A stretch of 42,943 nt of DNA. It comes from Nitrospinota bacterium (GTDB taxonomy: Bacteria; UBA8248). The stretch lies in assembly GCA_026706735.1 (NCBI GenBank), contig JAPOYD010000100.1:1-42943 (forward strand). Reading direction: 5' to 3'. The stretch's first letter is position 1. Every line of letters starts with the position of its first letter. This document shows positions 21,305 to 30,515 of the stretch, in pieces. The notes under the pieces were generated by a model. The model made no database searches, was not told the origin of the DNA, and saw only the letters and a list, made by a program, of their open reading frames with translations. The position numbers and the translations under genes are program-made.

Positions 21305-22234
21305 ATGGTTGTCGACGACAGGGCGGCGACGCTCGACATAGAAATCGATGAGGACATGGAACGCGGACCGAGCGATTTTCAGCTCGCAATGCAGGAGTTG
21401 AAGCGCAGGCCGCCTGCGATCTTCGGCGCGTTCTTCGTATCTCTCGTTATCATCTTCGCCCTCGTGCCCGAGATATTCTCCCCGCTGGATCCGCTTTCCC
21501 AGGACCTGGGGCGCTATCTCAAGGCGCCCGGCTACGTGGACAAGGCGGGAGATACCTACTGGCTCGGCACCGACCAGCAAGGCCGCGATATCCTGAGCCG
21601 CATCATCTGGGGCTCGCGCATATCGCTCATCGTCGGCATCGCCGCCGTCATCGTGAGCGGGCTCATCGGCATCACGGTCGGCATCTTCGCGGGCTATTTC
21701 GGCGGCTGGGTGGACACCATCATCAGCCGCATCATCGATACGGCCCTGGCCGTTCCCTTCATCCTGCTGGCCATCAGCCTGGTGGCGATACTGGGGCCGA
21801 GCCTGCAGAACATCGTCCTGGTCATCGCGCTCAGGACCTGGCTCGTCTACGCGCGGGTGGTGCGCGCCGAGGTTCTCTCCATCAAGGAGCACGAGTTCGT
21901 CACCGGAGCGAAGGCGACCGGCTGCGGCACGCTGCGGATCTTGTTCATCTATCTCTTCCCGAACGTGGCTTCCACGACCATCGTCATCGCCACCCTGTAC
22001 CTGGGCCGGATGATCATCATCGAATCGGCACTCTCCTTCCTCGGGCTGGGCGTACCGCCTCCCACGCCGACGTGGGGCGGAATGCTCGCCGACGGCAGGA
22101 GCTTTCTCGACACGGCCTGGTGGATAGCGCTCTTCCCGGGCCTCATCCTCATGCTCACGGTCCTGAGCGTGAACCTTCTGGGCGACTGGCTGCGTGACGT
22201 GCTCGACCCGAGAATGAAGCGCCTGGCCGAGTAG
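21305..22234 (+). CDS. ABC transporter permease, DppC type
   Basis: YWLGTDQQGRDILSRIIWGSRISL ... FLGLGVPPPTPTWGGMLADGR ... DWLRDVLDPRMK. Confidence 0.93.
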   Translation: MVVDDRAATLDIEIDEDMERGPSDFQLAMQELKRRPPAIFGAFFVSLVIIFALVPEIFSPLDPLSQDLGRYLKAPGYVDKAGDTYWLGTDQQGRDILSRIIWGSRISLIVGIAAVIVSGLIGITVGIFAGYFGGWVDTIISRIIDTALAVPFILLAISLVAILGPSLQNIVLVIALRTWLVYARVVRAEVLSIKEHEFVTGAKATGCGTLRILFIYLFPNVASTTIVIATLYLGRMIIIESALSFLGLGVPPPTPTWGGMLADGRSFLDTAWWIALFPGLILMLTVLSVNLLGDWLRDVLDPRMKRLAE

Positions 22235-22259
22235 CGCCCCTGACGGGAGGAACCTCTCC

Positions 22260-23252
22260 ATGTCGAACCCCGAACTTCCCCCGAGCGTTCTGGTGCGCGA
22301 CGTCGTCATGCGTGACGGCATCCAGAACCTGAAACAAGTGCTGCCCACCGAACTCAAAATCGAGATCATCGAAGGCCTGGCGGACGCAGGCATCCGCCGC
22401 ATCGAGGCCACGAGCTTCATGAACCCCAAGGCCGTGCCCGCCACGGCGGACGCGGACGAGGTGATGCGCCGCATCAGGCGAAAGCCGGGCGTCACCTACG
22501 AGTGCCTCGTCGCCAACGAGCGCGGCGCGCGCCGGGCGGTGGACGCAGGGAGCGACGGGGTGCAGCAGGTCATCTCCATCACGGACGTCCACAACCGAGC
22601 GAACGTGAACCGTTCCGTGAAGCAGAGCCTGGAAGAGATGGCCAGGATATCCAAAATCGTGAAGGGCGCGGGCATCCCCTTCAGCGGGGCGATCAGCCTC
22701 TCGACGGGGTGTCCCTACACCGGACGCGTGGCGGAAGAGTTGGTTTACGAGGTCGCCGAGAAGTACGACGGGCTGGGTGTGGACGAGTTTTTCCTGTGTG
22801 ATTCGATGGGCATGGGCGACCCCGCGCGGATGGCGCGCATGGTGAGCGAGCTGCGCCGCCGCTGGCCGGAGAAGGGCCTCGTGGTGCACCTGCACAACAC
22901 GCGCGGCATGGGCCTCGCCAACGCCCTGGCATCGATGCAGGCGGGCGCGGACGTGCTGGACGGCTCTTTGGGCGGCATCGGGGGCTGCCCCTTCGCGCCG
23001 AACGCTTCGGGCAACATTTCGACTGAGGATCTGGCCCATATGCTCTGGCTGATGGAGGTGGAAACGGGGGTGGACGTGGACGCTCTCATCCGCCTGGCGG
23101 AAAAGCTGGCCGACGCCATGGAAGCCCCTCTGCACGGCACGGTGCTCAAGGCGGGCAAGAGCTTCAAGAAGACGCCCACACCCGAGTGGCTCCTGGTGGA
23201 TGAGGACGCCCGCACCACCCAGGCGGTGGATGAGCTGGCCGTACGGTTCTAG
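22260..23252 (+). CDS. Hydroxymethylglutaryl-CoA lyase-like enzyme
   Basis: VRDVVMRDGIQNLKQVLPTELKIEIIEGLADAGIRRIEATSF ... GGIGGCPFAPNASGNISTEDLAHML signature. Confidence 0.88.
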   Translation: MSNPELPPSVLVRDVVMRDGIQNLKQVLPTELKIEIIEGLADAGIRRIEATSFMNPKAVPATADADEVMRRIRRKPGVTYECLVANERGARRAVDAGSDGVQQVISITDVHNRANVNRSVKQSLEEMARISKIVKGAGIPFSGAISLSTGCPYTGRVAEELVYEVAEKYDGLGVDEFFLCDSMGMGDPARMARMVSELRRRWPEKGLVVHLHNTRGMGLANALASMQAGADVLDGSLGGIGGCPFAPNASGNISTEDLAHMLWLMEVETGVDVDALIRLAEKLADAMEAPLHGTVLKAGKSFKKTPTPEWLLVDEDARTTQAVDELAVRF

Positions 23253-23312
23253 GAAGCGCAGGGAGAGCGGGGTTTCGCACAATCACCCCCAGGCATTATT
23301 GCCGACCAAAAA

Positions 23313-23340
23313 GTAGGGACAGGTCGCGACCTGTCCCTAC
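23313..23340. repeat. 28-bp perfect palindrome of the GTAGGGAC family
   Basis: GTAGGGACAGGTCGCGACCTGTCCCTAC; near-identical copy at 41023-41050; sits in a convergent intergenic gap. Confidence 0.9.
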
Positions 23341-23374
23341 AGAGTCAATAAAAAACTGCACGCTTATCCTCCCA

Positions 23375-24586
23375 TCACCCCAAATCGATTCCCTCGGCTT
23401 TCAGTTTTTCTTCCGTGTAGCCGAGGCGCTCGATTAAAACTTCGCGGTTGCTGCTCCCCAGAGGCTCGCCCGCGTGGCGCACCATGCCCGGCGTGCGCGA
23501 CAGCTTGCCGAAGGCATCCTGCATCCGCACCGGGCCGCCCAGTTCCGCATCTTGCACCTCGGTGATGTTCCCGCGCGCGACCACCTGTTCGTTCTCCACC
23601 ACCATCTTCACGCTGTTGATGGGGGTGGCGGCGCCCTCGAATTCGGTCAACCGATCCATCACCTCATCAAGGGTCAGGGTTCTTACGGTCTTCTGGAGTT
23701 CTTCCTCGATGGCGTCCGCGTTTTTCATGCGCTCTCTGTTGTCGGCGAACCTGGGGTCGGCGATCAAGTCCTCGCGGCCCAGCCCCTTGCAGATGTTCTC
23801 GAAGATGGACTGGTTCGACCCCGCGATGAGCACCCAATGGCCGTCTTTGGTCTCGAAGTTGTTCCGGGGCACCGCGAACTCGAGGCGCGAGCCGCTCCTG
23901 CCCTGGATGAAGCCGAGCTGGTCGTAATAGATCACCTGGGGACCCAGCATGGTGAGCAACTGCTCGTAGATCGCCAGGTCTATCTGCTGGCCCTCGCCGC
24001 CCCTTTGCTCACGCTCGTGGAGTGCGACCATCACCAGAAACGCCGCGCCGATGCCTGTGGAGCAATCCCCCAGCCCCCAGGAGGGACTCAGGGGCGGACC
24101 GTCCGGGTAGCCGTTGATGTGGCTGAAGCCCGCGAAGGCCTCGGCCAGGGAGCCGAAGCCGGGGCGGTTCCTGTACGGCCCCGTTCTGCCGAATCCCGTG
24201 ATGGAGAGCATGATGACGGCGGAGTTCACCTCTTTCAGGTTCTCGTAGTCGAGACCCCATTTCTCCAGCACGCCGGTGCGGTAGTTCTCCACCACCACGT
24301 CGGCCTCGGCCACGAGTTTTTTCACCGCCTCGACGCCGAAGGGGGTTCTCAAGTCGAGCGTCACACTCTTCTTGTTGCGGTTGATCATCTTGTAGTAGAG
24401 GCCCACGCCGTTCTTGTTGTGGCCCCAAAGGCGCATGGGGTCGCCGCCCCTGGGATTTTCGATCTTGACGACATCCGCTCCGTAGTCTGCGAGATACATG
24501 GTGCAGAGCGGCCCCGCCAGATAGTTCGACATGTCCACGACGCGCACGCCCGCCAGGGGCATGCGCGCGGTTTGCTCATCGTTCAC
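23375..24586 (-). CDS. CaiB/BaiF family CoA-transferase
   Basis: LAGVRVVDMSNYLAGPLCTMYLADYGADVVKIENPRGGDPMR ... NRNKKSVTLDLRTPFG ... DVVVENYRTGVLEKWGLDYENL. Confidence 0.93.
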   Translation of the reverse strand: MNDEQTARMPLAGVRVVDMSNYLAGPLCTMYLADYGADVVKIENPRGGDPMRLWGHNKNGVGLYYKMINRNKKSVTLDLRTPFGVEAVKKLVAEADVVVENYRTGVLEKWGLDYENLKEVNSAVIMLSITGFGRTGPYRNRPGFGSLAEAFAGFSHINGYPDGPPLSPSWGLGDCSTGIGAAFLVMVALHEREQRGGEGQQIDLAIYEQLLTMLGPQVIYYDQLGFIQGRSGSRLEFAVPRNNFETKDGHWVLIAGSNQSIFENICKGLGREDLIADPRFADNRERMKNADAIEEELQKTVRTLTLDEVMDRLTEFEGAATPINSVKMVVENEQVVARGNITEVQDAELGGPVRMQDAFGKLSRTPGMVRHAGEPLGSSNREVLIERLGYTEEKLKAEGIDLG

Positions 24587-24695
24587 GGGTTGTCCTCACG
24601 AGAAAGCCTTCGCCTGCGTGTTCAGGAAACGGGGAGAATGCTATCATCCGGCGAATCCTTTTGGAATCAACCGAAGACTTTACGGGGAGAAAGCG

Positions 24696-25808
24696 ATGGG
24701 CTACCGGGGGATGCACGTCGTGGATGCCGACGCGCACTATCTCGAGGAAATCCGCGATTTCGCCAGGTATCTGAAAGGCCCCTCCGTCGAGCGCTTCGCC
24801 GACTGGAGCGGGCAGTACCACATGCCTGCCCTGGTGGGGGATCAGTACGACGTCATGCTCCACGGGCGCACCGTTCGGGGCGCAGAAGCGGGCAAGGGCG
24901 ATCAGGACGAGATGCTCGGCATGTCGAGTCCCGCCGACATACCCGTCGTGATGGAGCGCTTCGGCATCGACACCATCGTCATGATCCCCACCTACATGCT
25001 CATGGTCGAGTTCGTGCGCAACGCGAACCACGCCATGGACATCTGCAACGGCTACATCGACTACATGCTGGACGGCGTATGCGCGCCGGAAGAAGGAATC
25101 TACACGCTGGTGGTGGCCGCAGGCCGCGACCCGGCGCGAGCGGCGAAGATGATTGACCGCGTGGCGGGCAACCCCGCCGTTTGCGGGGTGGAGATGCTCG
25201 GAAGCGCCGAGCTTCCCCTGGGGGCCGAGGCGTACAACCCCATCTACGAGGCGGCGCAGCACCACGGGCTTCCCATCGTCTTGCACGCGAACTTCCTTGG
25301 GCCGGATCTGTCCAGTTTCGCCAAGTTTCCTTCCTTTTTAGAGAGCCACGCGCTGGACATGACGTGGTGCAACCAGGTGCAGCTCGTGAGCATGGTGATG
25401 GAGGGCGTGCCCGAGCGCTTCCCGGACCTCAAGATCGTGTTCCAGGAAAGCGGCATCACCTGGGTGGCGGGCCTCATGTACCGCCTCGACACCGAATACA
25501 TGCGCCGCCGCGCCGAGGCCCCCCTGCTCAGGAAGCTGCCGAGCGAATACATCAAGGATTTCTACTTCGGCACCCAGCCGATGGAGGATATGCCAAGAAA
25601 GCACCTCAAGATGTTCTTCGACCTGCTCGATGGGGAGAACAACTTCCTGTTCGCGAGCGACTGGCCCCATTTCGATTACGACGAGCCATCGGCGGTCGCC
25701 GACCTCCCGTTCCTGAGCGATGCGGGCCGCCGCAAGATCATGGGCGAGAACGCGCTGGGCGTCTTCCGCTTCACGGAAAAGACGGTGAACCTGGAGGCGA
25801 GCGCCTGA
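24696..25808 (+). CDS. Amidohydrolase family 2 protein
   Basis: HVVDADAHYLE ... GLPIVLHANFLG ... FASDWPHFDYDEPSAV; ATG at 24696. Confidence 0.88.
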   Translation: MGYRGMHVVDADAHYLEEIRDFARYLKGPSVERFADWSGQYHMPALVGDQYDVMLHGRTVRGAEAGKGDQDEMLGMSSPADIPVVMERFGIDTIVMIPTYMLMVEFVRNANHAMDICNGYIDYMLDGVCAPEEGIYTLVVAAGRDPARAAKMIDRVAGNPAVCGVEMLGSAELPLGAEAYNPIYEAAQHHGLPIVLHANFLGPDLSSFAKFPSFLESHALDMTWCNQVQLVSMVMEGVPERFPDLKIVFQESGITWVAGLMYRLDTEYMRRRAEAPLLRKLPSEYIKDFYFGTQPMEDMPRKHLKMFFDLLDGENNFLFASDWPHFDYDEPSAVADLPFLSDAGRRKIMGENALGVFRFTEKTVNLEASA

Positions 25809-26185
25809 TGGCGAGGCGGCTCTGGGCGGCGCGCGCGTCCGAGATAGGCCCCGGCGAGCGGATTCGCCTGGAGCTCGGCGGCCTCAAGCTGGGGATATTC
25901 CGGCTGAGTGACGGTTTTTTCGCGCTGGAAGACAAATGCCCCCACCAGCAGGGCCCTGTCTGCTCGGGGAACCTCTTCCGCGAGATCACGGCTTCCGTGG
26001 GGAAGGACGGCAGGGTGCGCGAGCGCTACGCGCGCGATGAGGCGGACGTGGTCGCGTGCCCCATGCACGGCTGGGAGTTCGAGGTCAGGACGGGGGAGTG
26101 CCTCGCCAACCGCAGGCGGAAAGTCCAGCGCTTTCCCGTGGAAGTCGACGGGGAGGACCTCTATGTCATTCTGCCGGGGGGTTGA
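25808..26185 (+). CDS. Rieske-type [2Fe-2S] protein
   Basis: Two cluster motifs, CPHQQG and CPMHGWEFEVRTGEC; start overlaps the upstream stop (TGATG). Confidence 0.85.
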   Translation: MARRLWAARASEIGPGERIRLELGGLKLGIFRLSDGFFALEDKCPHQQGPVCSGNLFREITASVGKDGRVRERYARDEADVVACPMHGWEFEVRTGECLANRRRKVQRFPVEVDGEDLYVILPGG

Positions 26186-26202
26186 GGAGAATTAGTTCGA
26201 CA

Positions 26203-27180
26203 ATGAAGAAACTGGCGCTGAAGTTGTTGTTGATTGCGTTACTCGTATATATCGGAGCGGGCAGGGCTGTTGCGCAGCCACCACCGGAAACAGTTGGTTG
26301 GTGGGAGTGGGCAATCACTGCGGCGCATGCGTCGATTGCGAGTGTCAGGAGCGCAGCGATCGCGCCAGGATTGGATGAGATGCCGGAAGTGGGGGCGCGG
26401 CTGAGCCAGCGAGCGTCAGACGCGAATCAGAGAGCCAACACTGGTAACCTCAAAGGGAGGGATTTGTTCCCGAAGATTCCGGGCGGTGTACGGCTGGCTG
26501 GTCCAAGAGCGATACTGGAGTATCTCAACAAGCACGAGGTGAGCCATATTCAATCCGTTAAGCATCATCCGGAATTAGCAGCCAAACCGGATAACTTGGT
26601 CTTCGAACCTCTGAAATGGAACCGTGCGCGTGGCTCAAGCAACATGAAACTCTTGGACAAGGTCAAAGTGCGCTTCCACAACATTGCAGCGAGCATCGCG
26701 GGTGGGCGAAGGATTGTGCTTACAACCGTGGCAAAGGGTGGAGCAATCGGAACGCTTGTAGAGTTGCCGGTGACGGCAACAGTGGAGACGTTGAACGTAG
26801 TCAACCAGCGTAAGACAGCAAATCAGGCGATAGGGGATGGGGCGCAAAAGGTTGGCGTGACCGCGCTGGCAGGCGGGGCGACGGCGGGTGCGCTGACAAT
26901 GGCAAGCACGTTCGGATTCACTGTGGGAGCGCCAGTGCTGGTTCCGCTGGCGGTAGTAGGCGGAAGTGCGTACGTTTGGGTGTCGAGTGATCGCGTCTGG
27001 AATGCGCTTGATAATGAGACGCGCACTGTAATTGAGGCGCAACTTGTGAGAGTGCAAGGTATGATTCGAAACTCCGTCAGCGCGTGGCGCGACCGGGCGC
27101 GAGTGGCGACCAAGGCGGCGAACAAGACATTACAGGATTACATCAATGCGGCAGTAACCGCAGGGAAAGGGCAAGAATGA
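26203..27180 (+). CDS. Uncharacterised secreted/membrane protein with an HNH-like patch and a hydrophobic C-terminal segment
   Basis: MKKLALKLLLIALLVYIGAGRAVAQ signal-like start; HEVSHIQSVKHHPELAAKPDNLVFEPLKWNRARGSSNM; later ALAGGATAGALTMASTFGFTVGAPVLVPLAVVGGSAYVWV. Confidence 0.75.
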   Translation: MKKLALKLLLIALLVYIGAGRAVAQPPPETVGWWEWAITAAHASIASVRSAAIAPGLDEMPEVGARLSQRASDANQRANTGNLKGRDLFPKIPGGVRLAGPRAILEYLNKHEVSHIQSVKHHPELAAKPDNLVFEPLKWNRARGSSNMKLLDKVKVRFHNIAASIAGGRRIVLTTVAKGGAIGTLVELPVTATVETLNVVNQRKTANQAIGDGAQKVGVTALAGGATAGALTMASTFGFTVGAPVLVPLAVVGGSAYVWVSSDRVWNALDNETRTVIEAQLVRVQGMIRNSVSAWRDRARVATKAANKTLQDYINAAVTAGKGQE

Positions 27181-27273
27181 GGATACACTCGCTCTAGCCA
27201 TTTTGAAGAAACGCAAAGCATTCTTGAGTAATGCCTTGAAGCCTTCCGCTTCCCAACAAGCAATTTCACCTTC

Positions 27274-27304
27274 TTGACAACCAAACCGCAAACGCCTCTA
27301 TAAT
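27274..27304 (+). promoter_or_regulatory. Candidate sigma70-like promoter upstream of the VOC gene
   Basis: TTGACA (27274-27279), 19-bp spacer, TATAAT (27299-27304). Confidence 0.4.
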
Positions 27305-27389
27305 TTCTACATATACAAAAGCTCGACCGAAACAGACGGGAGGATGGAGGCCTCCTCTTTTTCGGCTCACTTTTTCGGGAGGGGAAAAG

Positions 27390-27782
27390 ATGTCCATGCC
27401 CACCTATGGATACGATCACCTGCATTTTCGAAGCGAAGACCCCCACGCGGCCAGAAAATTCTGGGAGGAGATGTTTGGTGCGAAGGTAGTGGATGAGGGC
27501 GACCTGGGCGGTTCGCCCCTTTTCAGCTTCGATCTGAACGGGATGCACTTTCTGGTCTCGGGCCGGGCGGAGGGCGAAAACCCCGTCCACACGACGAGCG
27601 ACCCGCGCTACGGGCTGGATCATTTCGGCCTTGTCGTCGACGACATGGACAGGGCCGAGGCCGACCTGCGCGCGAAAGGCGCCGACTTTATATGCGATCC
27701 GTGGGAGATCGGCCCGGGCACGAAGATCGCCTTCATCCGGGGGCCGGACGACATCAGCATCGAACTCGTATCGCGCGGCTAG
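27390..27782 (+). CDS. VOC/glyoxalase-family protein
   Basis: YDHLHFRSEDPHAARKFWEEMFGAKVV ... GLDHFGLVVDDMDRAEADLRAKGADF ... IAFIRGPDDISIELV. Confidence 0.88.
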   Translation: MSMPTYGYDHLHFRSEDPHAARKFWEEMFGAKVVDEGDLGGSPLFSFDLNGMHFLVSGRAEGENPVHTTSDPRYGLDHFGLVVDDMDRAEADLRAKGADFICDPWEIGPGTKIAFIRGPDDISIELVSRG

Positions 27783-27852
27783 CAAGGAGTCTCGGTTTGG
27801 ATACGGCGGTCGCCGGGCGGGGTTTCGCTCGGCTTACCCGAAAAGCGGAAAA

Positions 27853-27881
27853 TTGACAGATCGGGGGAACCCTGCTAGCAT
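27853..27881 (+). promoter_or_regulatory. Candidate sigma70-like promoter for the sugar-type ABC operon
   Basis: TTGACA (27853-27858), 17-bp spacer, TAGCAT (27876-27881). Confidence 0.4.
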
Positions 27882-28161
27882 TTCAGCATACTTGTAAGAT
27901 TGGTTGAAATTGAATGAGGATTTACCGAACGCCGGAGAGTGGGAATCGCGAACCGGTGGTATCGTCGCCTCGAGGGCCTCAGTGTCCCGTTTCGCCTCCT
28001 GCCGTGATAACGCTTCCCATCTCTTCGTCTATACATTCGAGTGATTCAGGAGCCCGGCGTAGGGCTTCTTGATTGGAGTTTTGGCTTGGTTCTGCCCCCG
28101 ATGGCGGTCGCCCATGCCATAGGGGAGCACAGTTCCCTTGGGCGACGATGGAGGGTTGACC

Positions 28162-29499
28162 ATGAAAGAGCTTGGATTGAGTCGTCGGAAACTCCTTCGC
28201 AATGCTGCACTTGGAACGGCCGCCCTGGCTTTGCCCGTCTCGCGGGCGACGCCCTCGGCGGCGATGGTGAAATCGCTCAACTTCTACAGCTGGACCTACG
28301 GCATCAGCTTCGTGAAGCAGCGCATCGCCGAATTCGAGAAACTCGCCAAGGTCAAGATCAACTACGGCAACACGCCGGGCAGCAAATACCACGATACGCT
28401 GGTCGTAAAATTCACGGGCGGAGCCCCGCTGGACGTCATCTACATGATCGACGGACACCTCGCCGAGTTCGTCGAGGCGGGCTGGTTGTATCCCATCGAT
28501 GAATTTCCGCGCGTGGATGAGTACAGAAAAGAGTTTATCGGACCCACCGCCGATGCACTCACCTACGAGGGCAAGCTCTACGGCCTGCCCTACTACGTGG
28601 GCCACATGGCGTTCCTCTACAACGAGGAGCACCTGGAGAAAGCGGGCATCGGCGCTCCTCCCAAGACCTGGGACGAGGTGGTCCAGCAGAGCCTCCAGAT
28701 CAAGAGCAAGGGGATTCAGGAATATCCCTTCCTCCAGTTCCTGAAGGCCGACTTCTGGATGGGCGAATTGCTCTTCACCATGATGTACAGCCGGGGCGGG
28801 AGGTTCGTCGACGAGAAATACAACGTGATGGGCTACGACAAGGAGAATTCCGCAGCGGCGCAGGCGATCCAGTGGATCATCGACGCGGCCAAGAAGCACA
28901 AGATCACGCAGCCGGGCTTCCTGGAACTCAACGAGGTCGCCGCGCTCAAGGCCTTCAGCAGCGGCACAGGCAGCTTCGCCATCCTGCCGAACTACCGGCT
29001 GCGGGCGGCGAACGAGCCCAAGTCCTCCAAGGTGGCCGGCAAGATCAAGATGGCCCTCATCCCCACCGCCAACAACGCCAAGCCACACGTGTGCGGCTGG
29101 ACGAGGTGCTACAGCATGACGGCGCAGGCCGCGAAGGACCCCGCGCGCAAGGCGATGTCCTGGAAGATGGTGGACTTCCTGGGCGGTAAGGATAAATCGG
29201 GCACCTACCGCACCGCGAAGAAGTGGTTCACCGAGTTCGGTCTGGGCTTCGGCCACGCGCCGCTGTTCAAGGACCCCGATATCATCAAGGCGGCGAACAA
29301 TTGGGGCGAGGCGAAGCTGTTCGAGAGCCAGATGGCGCTGAGCAAGCCCAAGGACGGGCAGAAGGCCGTCTGGTACGCCGAGTGGGATCAGTTCATGCGT
29401 CCGCGTGTGCATAAGGCGATCCTGGGTCAGGCCGATCTCGTGGGCACGCTTAAGACCCTGACCAAGCAGTGGAATAGACTTAAGCGTCGTTACGGTTAG
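28162..29499 (+). CDS. ABC transporter extracellular solute-binding protein, family 1 (sugar type)
   Basis: Tat-like SRRKLLRNAALGTAALALPVSRATPSA; LVVKFTGGAPLDVIYMIDGHLAEFVEAGWLYPIDEF. Confidence 0.9.
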   Translation: MKELGLSRRKLLRNAALGTAALALPVSRATPSAAMVKSLNFYSWTYGISFVKQRIAEFEKLAKVKINYGNTPGSKYHDTLVVKFTGGAPLDVIYMIDGHLAEFVEAGWLYPIDEFPRVDEYRKEFIGPTADALTYEGKLYGLPYYVGHMAFLYNEEHLEKAGIGAPPKTWDEVVQQSLQIKSKGIQEYPFLQFLKADFWMGELLFTMMYSRGGRFVDEKYNVMGYDKENSAAAQAIQWIIDAAKKHKITQPGFLELNEVAALKAFSSGTGSFAILPNYRLRAANEPKSSKVAGKIKMALIPTANNAKPHVCGWTRCYSMTAQAAKDPARKAMSWKMVDFLGGKDKSGTYRTAKKWFTEFGLGFGHAPLFKDPDIIKAANNWGEAKLFESQMALSKPKDGQKAVWYAEWDQFMRPRVHKAILGQADLVGTLKTLTKQWNRLKRRYG

Positions 29500-29511
29500 A
29501 CGCTAGCAGTT

Positions 29512-29543
29512 GCCTCCCCCGGCGGCGCACTGCCGGGGGAGGC
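29512..29543 (+). promoter_or_regulatory. Intercistronic hairpin between binding protein and permease genes
   Basis: GCCTCCCCCGGC-GGCGCACT-GCCGGGGGAGGC, 12-bp perfect stem with no following U-run. Confidence 0.6.
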
Positions 29544-29559
29544 GCGATGGAGGTTTTTC

Positions 29560-30513
29560 TTGGCGAATATCCTGTCCGTAGAAGGGGCAGAGCCGGCCGC
29601 CGCAACGGGCGTGAAGGGCTGGTTCGCCCGGCGAACGCAAACCGAAGGCGGAATCGCGATGTTCTTCGTGGGGCCGGCGCTGCTTCTCATGGTCCTGCTC
29701 AACATCTATCCAATCCTGCATTCGTTCTACGTCAGCGTTCACGTCTATAACCTGAAGCGGCCCCACAAAAACCCTTACGTGGGTTTTGAGAACTACATCA
29801 TGTTCCTGGAGAGCGAGGATTTCATCAACGCGTTCACGAACACGATTGTCTTCGTCGTGGTGTCGGTGATCGCCGTGGCCCTGCTGGGCCTCATCTTCGC
29901 CCTGGCGCTCAATGAACTGGGAGCGGGCGTGCGCAGGTGGGTGGTGCCGCTCATTCTCGTCCCCTGGGCGGTGCCCTACGTGGCGAATGGCCTAATCTGG
30001 GAGTGGATATATCATTCGGACTACGGGGTATTGAACGGACTTTTGGTTTCCTTAGGCGTCATCGACAAGTACCAGACGTGGCTCAGCAACCCGGACCGCG
30101 CCTTGTATACCCTTGTGAACGCCTTCGTCTGGAAGGAGGTTCCCCTCGCCACCGTTTTGATTCTCACGGCGCTCCAGGCCATCCCGGAGGACCTTTACAG
30201 CGCGGCCAAGATCGACCAGGCGGGCGCGTCGAGGCGTTTCTTTCATATCACCCTGCCGGCGCTCAAACTGGCTTTTCTGCTGGTGCTTGTCTACTCCTCG
30301 ATCATCTCGATCAAGACATTCGACCTGGTCTATATTCTTACGGAAGGAGGTCCCGGCGACGCGACGGCGCTCGTCTCCTGGTATACCTACGTGGAAACAT
30401 TCCGTAACCTGCAGTTCGGTTCCGGCGCGTCGATTTCCTACGTGATCGCCATCGCCACTTTCATCCTGGCGATCGGCTACATCAAGATTCTCTACAGACC
30501 GCAGGAGGGTTGA
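29560..30513 (+). CDS. ABC sugar transporter permease (MalF/UgpA type)
   Basis: FFVGPALLLMVLLNIYPILHSFYVSVH ... AIPEDLYSAAKIDQAGASRRFFHITLPAL ... LTEGGPGDATALVSWYTY. Confidence 0.92.
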   Translation: MANILSVEGAEPAAATGVKGWFARRTQTEGGIAMFFVGPALLLMVLLNIYPILHSFYVSVHVYNLKRPHKNPYVGFENYIMFLESEDFINAFTNTIVFVVVSVIAVALLGLIFALALNELGAGVRRWVVPLILVPWAVPYVANGLIWEWIYHSDYGVLNGLLVSLGVIDKYQTWLSNPDRALYTLVNAFVWKEVPLATVLILTALQAIPEDLYSAAKIDQAGASRRFFHITLPALKLAFLLVLVYSSIISIKTFDLVYILTEGGPGDATALVSWYTYVETFRNLQFGSGASISYVIAIATFILAIGYIKILYRPQEG

Positions 30514-30515
30514 GC

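Noticed and set aside
20012-22495. N-terminal ~827 aa of the 1155-aa minus-strand ORF (19028-22495)
   Set aside because: Antisense to clear DppB/DppC-like permeases and the HMG-CoA-lyase-like gene; low-complexity H/R/D/E-rich translation typical of antisense GC-rich codons. Only the C-terminal FAH portion is real.
23474-25156. 560-aa plus-strand ORF
   Set aside because: Covers the CoA-transferase antisense and the amidohydrolase out of frame; composition is non-protein-like.
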